From Heterodera schachtii (Eukaryota > Nematoda > Chromadorea > Rhabditida > Heteroderidae): a stretch of 64,000 bases of DNA. Below the pieces are notes generated by a model, which saw nothing but the letters and a program-made list of their open reading frames with translations, was not told the origin of the DNA and did not search any database. A program made the position numbers and the translations under genes. The stretch covers positions 893,591 through 957,590 of the forward strand of contig SIJG01000057.1 in NCBI GenBank assembly GCA_023374025.1, in the 5' to 3' direction. This document shows positions 23,501 through 34,017 of the stretch, piece after piece; position 1 is the stretch's first letter, and the number at the start of each line of letters is the position of its first letter.

Positions 23501-26500
23501 GTAATTCTTAGATTTATCAAATTGCTTTAAGCGAATATTTCTTTTTTTCATTTACCATTAAAAATAAATGAATTTTATTATAAATTAACATTTTTAAAAT
23601 TCTAAATTTTAATTTCCCTTTACATAATATTGAAATAATTTTTTGACTAAATTTTCAAAATTAAAAATTTTACTTTTTTTTCCTTCCTAATTGAATTTTT
23701 TCTAGGCTCAAACTTATATTTATTATCCCCCTCTTATTTTCATTTTAAAATTTACATTTGTCTTTTTTCTATTCCATTAATTTTCAAAAATTAATTCCCC
23801 CATATAAATTTACAATTTAAACACTCTGTCCCCCTAAATTTTCATAATTTTAAAATTTAAATTTTCTTTTCTCCAGAAACATTCAATGCTTGAAGAGGAC
23901 CCACAACGGCCGAGCACCTCCTCCCCGTCCCCGATCCCGCAACAACAACAACCGTTGCCGTCCCCGTCATTGTTTAACAAGGCCAAGACGGCCGCGGTGA
24001 TGGGCATGTCGCGCATTTCGGGGCGAGTTTTTTTTTTTTTTTTGTTCAAATTGGCAATGACCATTTGTCCAAAAGTGGACAAATGATGGACAAAATAAAT
24101 AGCCGAAAACTCACCCATTTGTCCAAAAAAATTAACTAACTGCCCTGACAAATGTTTGAAATATAATAATTCTGTCGGCCATTGTCAAATGCTTGCTAAT
24201 TATATTTTGATGATATGGCATGACCCAGACAAACCACTCGACAGAATTTAATGTTGCTGCTTTGTCCAAAATTTGTACAAAAATAATAAAATTTATTTGA
24301 CTTAGAATGAACAAAAAGAAAAATTAATTCACGAAATCATTATTCCCAAATAAAATCTTTATTTATTTATTTTTTTCTTTTACAGTGTGCAAAGGCTACG
24401 GAATAGCCAATCGGTGCCATCCGAATTCGGGGTCAGTTACAAATTAAAAAAATATATTTAAAAAATTTTATTTTTATATTTTTAGGTGCCCTGTAAAAAA
24501 GAGGTAAGCCAAGCCTTGAATTAAATGTCAAACGAATTTTTTTTAGAAAATTTGTATATTATTTATTTTACAGATCGAAGTTTACATGCAAAGAATAAAT
24601 GAATGGGGTTTGAACATCTTCAAAATTCATGAGGTCATTTTAATTTTAAATATTTTTTTCATTTTTAAATTATTTTAATTTTATTTTATATTTTTAAATT
24701 ATTAAATTTTCTTCCAAAAATTTGGTCTCAAATCTCGAGGAAATTTTCGTCTCGAAATTCCCGAATTCTATGTTTAGCTGTGCCTAAATTTCTTCCAATC
24801 TTACAAAAAATAATTTTTATTAATGATTTTTTAAATTAAAATTTTTAAATAAATTTAAAATTAAATTTCAAATTTTAATTGCTTTAAATTTCAGCTGTCA
24901 AAACAGCACAGTTTGACCACCGTCACATACACATTGCTCAGGAAGCGGAAGCTAATGTTCAAATTTGACATCAATCCGAGCACTTTGGTCAACTTTTTGC
25001 TGCATTTGGAGCATAATTATCGGTCGGAATTTTGTGACGGAATGCCATAAAATTAAATTTTATTTTAAATATATTTAAGCAATTTCGACATTTTCAATTG
25101 CCCCTTTACAGGAATAATCCGTATCACAACCAAATCCATGGCGCTGATGTGGCCCAGTCCATGGGCGTGCTCATCTCCACACCGGCACTCGAAGTACGGT
25201 CCCCTTTTTGATCAGAGATTCACTAGGACTCTCTTTCTATCTCTCGCTTTCTATCCCTCTCACTTATTTTTCACTCTCTCATCCTCTCTATTTCTCGCTC
25301 TCAGTTATCCTTTCTTTCTTTCTCTCGCTCTCCATCCCTCTCACTTATTTTTCACTCTCTCATCCTCTCTATTTCTCGCTCTCAGTTATCCTTTCTTTCT
25401 TTCTCTCGCTCTCCATCCCTCTCACTTATTTTTCACTCTCTCATCCTCTCTATTTCTCGCTCTCTATCTTTTTCACTCTTTTTTTCTTTCTCTATTTTTC
25501 CTCTCTCAAAACACTTTTTCACCTTCCTTTCATCTCCTTTGATCACTCTGATCAGTGCTGATCACCTCTCTACCTCCCTTCCCCTCAGGGCGTGTTCTCC
25601 GATTTGGAAGTGCTGGCGGCGATCATCGCTGCTGCCATTCATGATGTGAGTGCCATGCTTGTAGGATAAAATGGCTTTATCATAGTGATAGTCGAGTTGG
25701 GGCGGAGTCATTATTTAAAAAACTATCATTATGATTTGATGAAAAATTATTTATAACTTAGCTCAAAAGCAACCAAATTTTTAATTCTTGATATCATTCG
25801 ATAGCCCTTAGTGTTCTCTATAAGTCTACAAAATTTCAAAAAATTTCGTTAAGTTTCAAAAAAGTTATGACTAGAGAGCATTTTTTCGAGCATCTTTGGC
25901 CCTAACTCTTTTGAAACTTGATGAAATTTTTTGAAATTTTGTAGACTGATAGAGAACACTTAAGGCTATCGAATGATATCATGAATTAAAAATTAGGTTG
26001 CTTTTGAGCTAAGTTATAAATAATTTTTCATCAAATCATAATGATAGTTTTTTAAATAACGACATAGCACCGTCGAGTTTATTAGCATCCGTGATTTGGT
26101 CGTTTTCCCTTTCGGCGGGTTCAAAACCTAATTAAATCCGTTTAGGCCCCAAATTATTTAAAATTCTGATTCAGAAGATGGAGAAAATCTGAGGACAAAA
26201 ATAAGGGAAAATCTTAAAAAATTGTTAGAATGAATATACGAAATTCACTCAAAATTCATTATGGGAATAAAATTCTTTTTTTCTTATTAGGTCGATCATC
26301 CTGGCTTCACAAATCAGGTACAATAAAAAAAATTTAAATATAAAAAATTTATTTTAAATTTAACTATTTTCAGTATTTGATCAACACCAACAATGAATTG
26401 GCCATCATGTACAACGACGGTGATTGATTATTTTCAAAAAATAAAAAAATTAATTAAAATTAATTAATGCAAAATTAACATTTCATTATAATTTTAATTT

Positions 26501-29055
26501 TTAGCGCTAATTTTGGCATTTATCCTTTTGAAATTACAATTTTTTATTTGACTGCCTTTTTTTGGGCTGCAAAAGTGCCTAAATTTATATACTTATTCTT
26601 ATTTTTGTTATTTTTTTGACACATTTTTTTTCCATATAATTTTATTGTGCTAATAATTTTTGAACATTTTATTTTTTATAAATATTAATTTTTACAGAAT
26701 CTGTCCTGGAACAGCATCATCTTGCGGTGGCGTTCAAACTCCTGCAGGAAAGAGATTGCGATTTTTTGGCCGGGGTCAGCAAAAAACAGCGGCAAACATT
26801 TCGGAAAATGGTAAAAAATGAAATAAATATATATTAATTAAATTTTATAACTATTTTTAAAATAGCAATACCTTTGCTATATGCAAATTTTAATAATTTT
26901 GGAATTTTTTGAGCTTTAATTAATTTTTATATTTTTTAAAAATTTTTTGAATTTTTTTTGTTTCAATTTTACTCTTTTCTCAAATATTTTTCAGGTCATC
27001 GAAATGGTGCTGGCCACCGACATGAGCAAGCACATGACTTTGTTGGCCGACCTCAAAACGATGGTGGAGGCGAAGAAGGTGTCCGGCACGGACACACTGC
27101 TGGACAAATACCAGGACAGAATATTGGTAAAAAAAAAGGAACAAAAATGTTAAATTAGTAATTAAATGGATTTTTAAAATTAATTTAAAATAATAATATT
27201 GTTCAAATTTTAATAAGAGAATTGAAAATGGGCTAACATAAATTGAATAAAAATTTGTATTTCAAAATTAATACAATTATTAAATAAAATAAATTAAATT
27301 ATTATTGAAACAATAAAATAAATAAATAGTTAAAAAATATATGCTGAACAGGCTTCAATTAAAAAATAGTATTCTATAAGTGAAATTTCAAAAATTTTTA
27401 TTAATGAATTTAATAAATGAAAAAAAAATACGGCTAATATAATAAAAAAATAATAATTGTATAAATTTAAATAAAATATAAAAAGAATTAAAAAACAATT
27501 GCAATAATTAGCAAAAATATTTTATTAAAAATATCTATATAAAAAATAGAAATAGAAAGGAAATAATTTAACAAAAAAAAAACAATTTTTTAAATAAATA
27601 AAATAATTCAAAAACAAATAAAGAATCAATTAATTATTTTAAAAATATTCTTAATAAGGGGATTTTAATATAATATAAAATAATTTGAAAATAATTATTT
27701 ATTATTATTTATTTTAATTACATTTCCAAGGTCCTCCGCTCGGCCATTCATTTGGCCGATTTGTCCAACCCGACCAAGCCAATTGAGCTGTACCGACAGT
27801 GGAATGAGCGCATTTTGGAGGAGTATTTGCGACAGGGTGACCGGGAAAAACAGGTGGGGGATTTTTTGGCCAGGGCCTTTGAGAATTTTCAAAAATTTTT
27901 AAAATTTTTAGCTAGGCCTGGAGATCAGCCCAATGTGCGATCGAGGCAATGTGACGGTGGAGAAATCGCAGGCAAATTTTTGAATTTTTTAGTAATTTTT
28001 ATTGGGAAGTTTTCTAACTTTACTTTAAAGCCCCGAAAAATTAAAAAAAATTTTAATTAATTAAATTTCATAAAAATTTGATAAATTTTCCCAGAATTTT
28101 CATTTAAATTTTCACAAAAAATAGAAAATTCTATGAAAATTTTTTTGTAGTTTTAAAATTTTTCAAATTCATCGAAAGAGAGAGGCACTTTACCGGGGGT
28201 GATAGAATATAGGTTAGGTACGATTTTTTTTTTGACACGGATTTAACTCACATCGGATATATATTTTTCCTAATCTCAGATCGGTTTCATCGACTTCATT
28301 GTCCATCCGCTGTACGAGACGTGGGCCGAGCTGGTGAACCCGGACGCCAACGCCATCCTGGACCAGCTGGAGGACAACCGCCAATGGTACATGACCCGGC
28401 TGGAGGAGATGGAGGACGAGGAGGAGGGCAGCGAAAGTGGTGAGTCAATGGAAAATTAAAAAAAAATTTTTTTAAACCTTCAAATTGCCCCCCACCGCCC
28501 CTGAAATGAAAAATTAAAAATTTTTTACCGAAAATGTAGAATTTTTAAAATATTAATCCCAAAATTTTTTTTTCAAAATTTGGTCTCAAAATTGCCAAAA
28601 TTTCCCGTTTTTTCTACGGCGCCCAAAATTTAGATCAATTACACTGGACAAAAAGTTTTTTAACCCGAAGAGCAAAAAAAAAAGTTCTTCGGTTGCCCCT
28701 CCCTAAATTTTTTTTTCTCATAAAGGCATTGGCACATGCGATTTTTTGCCATCGAATAGAGTTTTTTTTTCTCTTTGGAATTTTGGATTTTTTTTTCATT
28801 AAATTTATTATTTTTTTTTTTCAAAACTTTCATTTTTTTTGGGGGCGTGGCCACGATTTATATGATTTTGCATTTAAATTAACGTTTTTTTCAGAAGACA
28901 CTGGTGATAAGCAACGACAACAGCAGCAGCAGCAGCAACAACTGCTGGAGAAGCCGTTCCCGAAAAGCGCCTCACTTCTGATCAGCAGCGGACAGAGCAC
29001 GCCGCAGCGGAGCAGCGGCAAGCCGAGCGCACCGGGCACGCCGAAGATGGTGTGA
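17020..29055 (+). CDS. pde-4: cAMP-specific 3',5'-cyclic phosphodiesterase, PDE4 type (21 exons)
   Basis: Hydrolyses cAMP to AMP. Exons: 17020-17759, 18332-18632, 19092-19181, 19760-19804, 19850-19929, 19979-20030, 23877-24022, 24386-24431, 24488-24505, 24574-24633, 24895-25022, 25112-25193, 25589-25645, 26291-26317, 26374-26419, 26698-26810, 26995-27126, 27731-27853, 27912-27971, 28280-28439, 28895-29055. The sum is 2667 nt, an exact 888 codons plus stop. UCR1 has the PKA site RRESFLYR (about residue 188) and [20 protein letters not shown]2 has [29 protein letters not shown] and ISKFLLNTYM. The catalytic domain keeps [40 protein letters not shown] and the Gln of KSQIGFID. A Gln-rich, Ser-rich tail follows. 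The start is uncertain: the frame stays open to 16669, but the added residues (Trp/Cys runs) look non-coding. Two introns use GC donors. Confidence 0.93.
20748..20774. other. Perfect GC-rich hairpin, 12-bp arms
   Basis: TTGCGGTGCCCC, loop CGC, GGGGCACCGCAA. It lies inside intron 6 of pde-4 and could fold in RNA or DNA. Function unknown. Confidence 0.7.
21050..21125. repeat. GA microsatellite
   Basis: Purine-rich (GA)n tract in intron 6 of pde-4. Confidence 0.75.
25228..25515. repeat. 81-bp minisatellite, about three copies, in a pde-4 intron
   Basis: Units begin at about 25241, 25322 and 25403 with the phrase CTCTCGCT, and contain CCCTCTCACTTATTTTTCAC. The unit is a multiple of three, so a frame stays open through it on + ([13 protein letters not shown] repeated), but it lies between the donor at 25194 and the acceptor at 25588 and is intronic. 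Confidence 0.85.
25699..26071. mobile_element. Foldback hAT-like MITE in a pde-4 intron
   Basis: Flanked by GTCGAGTT at 25691-25698 and 26072-26079. Ends are GGGGCGGAGTCATTATTT and (complemented) GGTGCTATGTCGTTATTT. The arms are nearly perfectly inverted; the core has ATTCGATAGCCCTTAGTG and AAAAAAGTTATGAC. It sits between exons 13 and 14. Confidence 0.85.
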
Positions 29056-29443
29056 TCGGACCGGCAGATCAAGAAGAAAAAAATCAATCATCGGTGATCA
29101 GTCTCGGCCGGCGCCACACCCGAACATAACACATCAACCAATCAATCATCATGCCAACAGTCGAGTTGTGCCGTAAACTTTGACGAGCACACACGGCACG
29201 GCACCCAAACCCTATGGCACAAATGTATCTGTCGAGAGTCTCATGTCTCGAATTCGAACCCGTTTTCGGAGAATAGACTTTCGACCATGCGTTAATCGAG
29301 AGTCTCCCCGAGAGGTGGACTGACACTCTCGAGCCAATTAAATTTCTCGGTGCTAATTGCCCCCCCCCCCCGCCTCCTCCTCCTAATTATCCTATATGTT
29401 TTATTTACCTAATGAATCGGGTTCTTTCCACAGAGAATATTAA
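29056..29443 (+). other. 3' flank of pde-4
   Basis: Probable 3'UTR and downstream DNA. It has two TGATCA sites just after the stop, a C-run and GCCTCCTCCTCC. No clear poly(A) signal could be singled out. Confidence 0.4.
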
Positions 29444-29790
29444 TTAATTTTTGTTTACCTTTTTGAGAATGCGGCGTGAACTTTTTTTTAATTGATAATT
29501 TTATGTTAGCGTTTATATGGCACATGGCGCCAAAAAAATCTAGAAAAAGTAATTTTTCGCTGTTTTTTGGCCATAATTTACATAAAAGATTTTTATCAAT
29601 CATATCCCTAAGTGTTCTCTATCAGTCTGAAAATTTTCAAAAAATTTGGTTAAGTTTCCAAAAAGTTATGACCAAAAGAGCTCAAAAACCTTGCTTTTCG
29701 AACATTTTTGGCCATCAGCAAATTTTTTTTATTTTGATGTTTTTTTAATTATTGCCCATTATATTTTTTTTGAAAGAACGATTTAGCACC
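29444..29790. mobile_element. Probable degraded foldback hAT-like MITE
   Basis: The right end complements to GGTGCTAAATCGTT, matching the GGTGCTA end type, and is followed by AATATTAA (29791-29798), which also occurs at 29436-29443. The core phrases CCCTAAGTGTTCTCTATCAG and AAAAAGTTATGACC are present. The left terminus is not recognisable, so the left boundary rests on the target repeat alone. Confidence 0.5.
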
Positions 29791-29798
29791 AATATTAA

Positions 29799-31037
29799 TG
29801 CAACTTTGTTGAACGGCCCGCCGTGCCATTAACTTTTAATTATCGACAATTTAAAAACCTAAATTTAAAAACAAAAGTTCACGTTAAAAACACACCTTTT
29901 TGTCCTATCTTTTCTCCACTCTTCAGCAGATATATTTTTTCGTATTGTATGTGGTGTTTTTTAAAGAATACCTATTTTATCAAAATTTGACTTCTCAGAA
30001 ATGTGCGCATAATTTAAATTTAAAGGGAGGCGAATTTTATTTTAAATTTCCCAATTTTAAAATCAAAAAATTAATACGAAAAAAAGATTAAGAAAAAACA
30101 AATCCTGAAAAATATATGCCAGAATATTCTCCTACCTATTTTATGATCCCCAACATTTTTGTAAAGTTTTGTGGCAAAATTTGATACAATTTCAATTTTC
30201 AATTGTTTTCATTTGCATTTTTGGCCCGAATTTCTCGATAATCTCATAGATCCTGATTTTTAGTCTAGTGTAAAATGCCACAAAATTTCTATTTAATTTT
30301 AATTCCGCCACCCATTTTTGTCCAGTCAGCAGGTGCTCCTTTCGTCCTCCGTTTCTGTCAAAAATGTCAATTTTCCATTTCTTTTGCTCTTCCCATATTT
30401 TAACTTTTATCTAAACGTTGGAATAATATTTTTGATTGATATTATATTATAAATAATATTATTATTAATTTTCGTTTTTTTTGCCCATTTTTTTTTGTCA
30501 ATTTTTGGCACAAAAAGAGGAAATAAAATTTGTTGTATTGAACAGTTTTTTATCGTTAGGTGGTTTAGGCTTAGACCTAAGCTTTAGACTAGGCCTAGGC
30601 TTAAATAGTTGCCTTTTGTACGGGTTGCCATTGACCCAAACCCATCGAAACTGGGCCACACATTTATCAAAGCGACAATTTTCACTCAAATCCGAACTGC
30701 TTCATCGGCCATTTCGCCAATTCAATTAATTCACTTTCACCATGGTACAACATTTGAGCACATATAAATGGAAATTTTATCTTATAGCATTATAAAAAAG
30801 AACATACATAATGATTTGGCCATACGGAAATTGGTTGAAAACTTTGATGCAAATGAGAACCCAAAATGGGGATGAAATTCTCACACATCCCTTATCTTTG
30901 CAAAACCCTCTCATGCTCAATGCTTTTGGAAACTGGGATGATCCAGATAACCGAATGACTTTATATTCGCTCCCTTTGGCCCTTGGGAAAATATTTTTTA
31001 ATTAATTTTATTATGAATAAATAAATAAAATAAAAAT
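29799..31037. other. Interval without a supported gene
   Basis: AT-rich, with a short GGCTTAGACCTAAGCTT-type repeat near 30570 (also near 3450). Open frames at 30481-31005 look weakly coding in places (NDLAIRKLVENFDANENPKW in one frame) but hit stops; at most a decayed exon. Confidence 0.35.
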
Positions 31038-31246
31038 CGAGTAGCCACTTTCACATAATTAGACACCCTTTTCGTTGCTTCGCCGCTGATGGAGACAAAG
31101 GCCTAAAAATTCGGCGCAAATTGAAGAATGCCTTTTCCCAATTTTTTGGGACAATCAGAATTCCTAATTCATAATTTTTTCCGAAATCGGAATTTCCGAC
31201 GTCCAAAGTGTTTTGCGGGAATCGAATTCCGTGCCATCCCTGTTGC

Positions 31247-31923
31247 TCACCCGTTGCATCGTTTGGCATCGCAAAGCATAAAGCTGACATTGTTCAAATT
31301 GTTCGAATTGCCGTTTTTTTCCCATGGAACAGCCACCGTATCACCAATTGGATATCGCTTCATTATCCCTTTGATAAGCCGTGCATTTCTTTTTGCTTTT
31401 ATCAATATCAGCTTTTCGTTTGTCCGTTTGTTCACCAATTCAAATGGCTCGATTGGAGTTGATTTATAAACAAAAAAATGAATTTCGTAGCTGGCGGAAG
31501 TGGTGGCACGGATAAATTTCTAATTGATGGGGAAACGGAAATTAAAAAGTAATCAAATCAGTCGTTTAAGAAATTATTAGAGCCCGGACGGGATCGTGGC
31601 CCCGCCGGGATTTTGCCAGGACTCCCGGCCCCGATTCGGTTTTTTTGACAGACCACCGGGGCCGGGAGTCTCGGTCCCGAGATTCCGCCCCGGTCCTTTT
31701 TTCAAGTCCCGATCCAAATCCAAAAAAAGAAAAACTTCAAAGATTACGACTTTTCGCAATTTTCATGTATAATTTTTTTGGTAATTTGTTACCAATTCCG
31801 TCGTGTTCCAATTGATGTTTTCACAAATGGACCCCGCGATCCTTGCTGATTTTCACCAATGGCATAAGAAATGGCGGCGGCGGCGCAGGAATATTCTTTC
31901 CTTTTTTCAACGGGCGATGCCAT
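31247..31923 (-). pseudogene. F-box-like gene, minus strand of copy A, exons 2-3 lost
   Basis: Exon 1 is at 31793-31923 and exon 4 at 31247-31531 (FIRATTSASYEI ... MKRYPIGDT ... CDAKRCNG, stop). They match exons 1 and 4 of the intact minus-strand gene at 43223-45127; exon 4 has the same length (285 nt). The F-box exon and the long exon 3 are absent. The 261 bp between holds a CGGGAC/CCCGG-rich repeat (31575-31700). Joining exon 1 (phase 2) directly to exon 4 (phase 0) would break the frame, so this is a truncated pseudogene. Confidence 0.8.
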
Positions 31924-32001
31924 CGAAAATTAAATTTCGCTCTTTTAGAAAAATAACTTAAAATTTTGAAGAATTTGAATGTCAAATAGAGCCCTGTGGA
32001 T

Positions 32002-32437
32002 CGGTCTACGTCAGTTCGGCTCTCACGATTCGGCCCCCACGGTTCGGCCCCAGCATGTTTTTCCGCTATAGCTTTCTATAACTTTTTTCTTTGTAATCCA
32101 AATCCAACATTGTCGGTATCATTCGAAAGCTTAAAGTGTTTAGAAGCTTTTTCTAAGCTATTTCTTAGCGATTAGACAATTATCAAAAAAGTTATAACAT
32201 GAAATTGCAAAAAAGTCGAAATTTTTGAAGTTTTTTCTCCATAAAATTTTTTCAAGGCTTAAAAATCTTTTTGTTTTTGGTTAGGCTAATAGAGCATGTT
32301 AAGAGCTTTCGAATGATACTAAAAATGTTGGATTTGGATGCCAAAGAAAAAAGCTTAAGTGGAAAAGCATGCTGGGGCCGAATCGTGAGGGCCGAACCGT
32401 GGGGGCCGAACCGTGAGGGCCGAACTGACGGGTTCCG
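32002..32437. mobile_element. Foldback hAT-like MITE, CGG end type
   Basis: Flanked by CTGTGGAT at 31994-32001 and 32438-32445. Ends are CGGTCTACGTCAGTTCGGC and (complemented) CGGAACCCGTCAGTTCGGC. Copy B of the duplication has an empty site (AGCCCTATGGATGG near 45190-45205), confirming the boundaries. Confidence 0.9.
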
Positions 32438-32517
32438 CTGTGGATGGGATGGGATTATGCGCGGGATCATAGACCACAACCGCACAATTTTTGAAAATTG
32501 CGGAATTAATCCATTTC

Positions 32518-32720
32518 GTTGTTCTCTCCCGTCTCTCTCTCGCTCTCTCTCTCTCTCTCTCCCTCTCTCTCCCTCTCTCCTGTTCTCACTCTGACTATGC
32601 TCCACACGCACAGCGCCGTGCCGTTCTCTCCCCATTATTACCAAGCCAAGCGAAGATCTTCGGCTAATCCATTCTTCATTCATTTCTTTCCCTCTCTCTG
32701 CCTCTCGCTCTCTCCATGAA
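32518..32720. repeat. CT microsatellite in the F-box gene intergenic region, copy A
   Basis: (CT)n at 32525-32580 and again near 32690-32716; the homologous tract in copy B is at about 45285-45365. It lies between the two divergent F-box genes. Confidence 0.75.
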
Positions 32721-32960
32721 AAAATTATCCCTCCGGCGGGCATTATGGTGGCCATTCCTGGGTACCTAAGTTCCCAGGAAAATTGGCCCAGCAGAAGTCC
32801 TGAACGGTGTGCGGACTTTTCGCCTACTGCTGGACATTTTGTCTACTGAACCAAAATTGAATTTCAATTTTACTATCATAAAATGGATTTCGATCTCGTT
32901 TCATTCACCAAATATATCTTCCAAATTGATCAGTTTTACTTTTATTTATAAGCTCTGCAT

Positions 32961-33727
32961 CAGGGATGGGCCAAATCGGAAAATAATATGCGAAACGCGA
33001 AATTTGCGAAAGTAAAAAATTCGAAATGAAAATAAATGCGAAACGCGAAATTCCAAAAAACGCGAAATTGCGAAACGCGAAACGCGAAAGCGAAATTTTT
33101 TCTACAACTTTTTTAATAGTCATAATCATAAAGCAAAAAATATTTTTTTGTAAAATTTTATTCTAAATTTTAAAAATCAATAAAAAGCTTTTTTGAGGCG
33201 CGCTTTTTCCAAAAAACTTTTTGGTAAGTGGGGGCAGGCGGCGCCGGTAGGCGCCGCCGAGAAATTTTTTGAAAGTTTGAGGGAATTTGTTAACAGATTT
33301 TCACTAAAAAATGATCAAATTTTGCGAGTTTTATCATTTTTCCAATGAATAATAAAAGTTTTGGGGCGCGGCGTGCCGATTGGAGTCGCTGGGAAAAGAC
33401 TTTCACCAAAAAATTACCTAAATTTTACGATTTTGGGCGCCATTTTTCTATTAAAAAATATGAGTTTTGGGGGCGCGGCGGTGCCGATAGGCGCCGCCGG
33501 GGGGGAAATTAAAAATTTTGATCATTTATAAACAAGTTTTCACTGAAAATTAGCCAATTTATAGGTAACATTTTGAAAAATTTTAGGGGAATTGCATCCA
33601 ATTCTTAGGGGTGTAAAAGTCGCGTTTCGCGCCAAAATACGAAACGCGAAACGCGAAAGCGAAAGTGCCAAAAAAAGCGAAATATGCGAAAGCGAAACGC
33701 GAAAGCGAAAGCGAAAGCCCATCCCTG
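32961..33727. mobile_element. hAT-like MITE with CAGGGATGGGC termini
   Basis: Flanked by CTCTGCAT at 32953-32960 and 33728-33735. Ends CAGGGATGGGC and GCCCATCCCTG. The arms carry GCGAAACGCGAAA repeats; the centre has three GC-rich hairpins of the GGCGCCGATAGGCGCCGCC type. Copy B has the empty site (GCTCTGCACTATGAG near 46085), so it inserted after the duplication. Confidence 0.92.
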
Positions 33728-34017
33728 CTCTGCATTATGAGTCCAAACAGATGCATAGAAATAAAGTCCGATTTTAAGTGAGTAGGCGAAAAGTCGAGTA
33801 GGCGAAGTGTCAGTAGGCGAAATGTCCAGTAGGCAAGATGTCATCGTGCCGTCCTGCTGAACTCTTCGTGCCTTGTAGGACAGCGATAAGTCCTGCTACT
33901 GTAAAAGCCATTCCCAAAGCCCAAAATAGCCCATAGCATATGTCTCCAAATTAAGGAGGATTTCCTTTCTGTTGCATACAAAAATTTCCATTAAGCAAGT
34001 TTATTATTTTTTCTTTG

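Larger units (their letters stand above)
20031..23876 (+). other. Large intron 6 of pde-4
   Basis: This 3.8 kb intron holds a perfect 12-bp-arm hairpin (20748-20774), G- and C-runs, a GA microsatellite (21053-21120), and a dense cluster of TGATCA palindromes (21976-22375). No internal gene was found. Confidence 0.6.

Noticed and set aside
25138..25561. 134-aa frame with repeated [13 protein letters not shown]
   Set aside because: It is an exon of pde-4 running on into an intronic 81-bp minisatellite; the donor at 25194 ends the coding part.
30481..31005. Possible decayed gene
   Set aside because: Short coding-like phrases are broken by stops and no family could be named.
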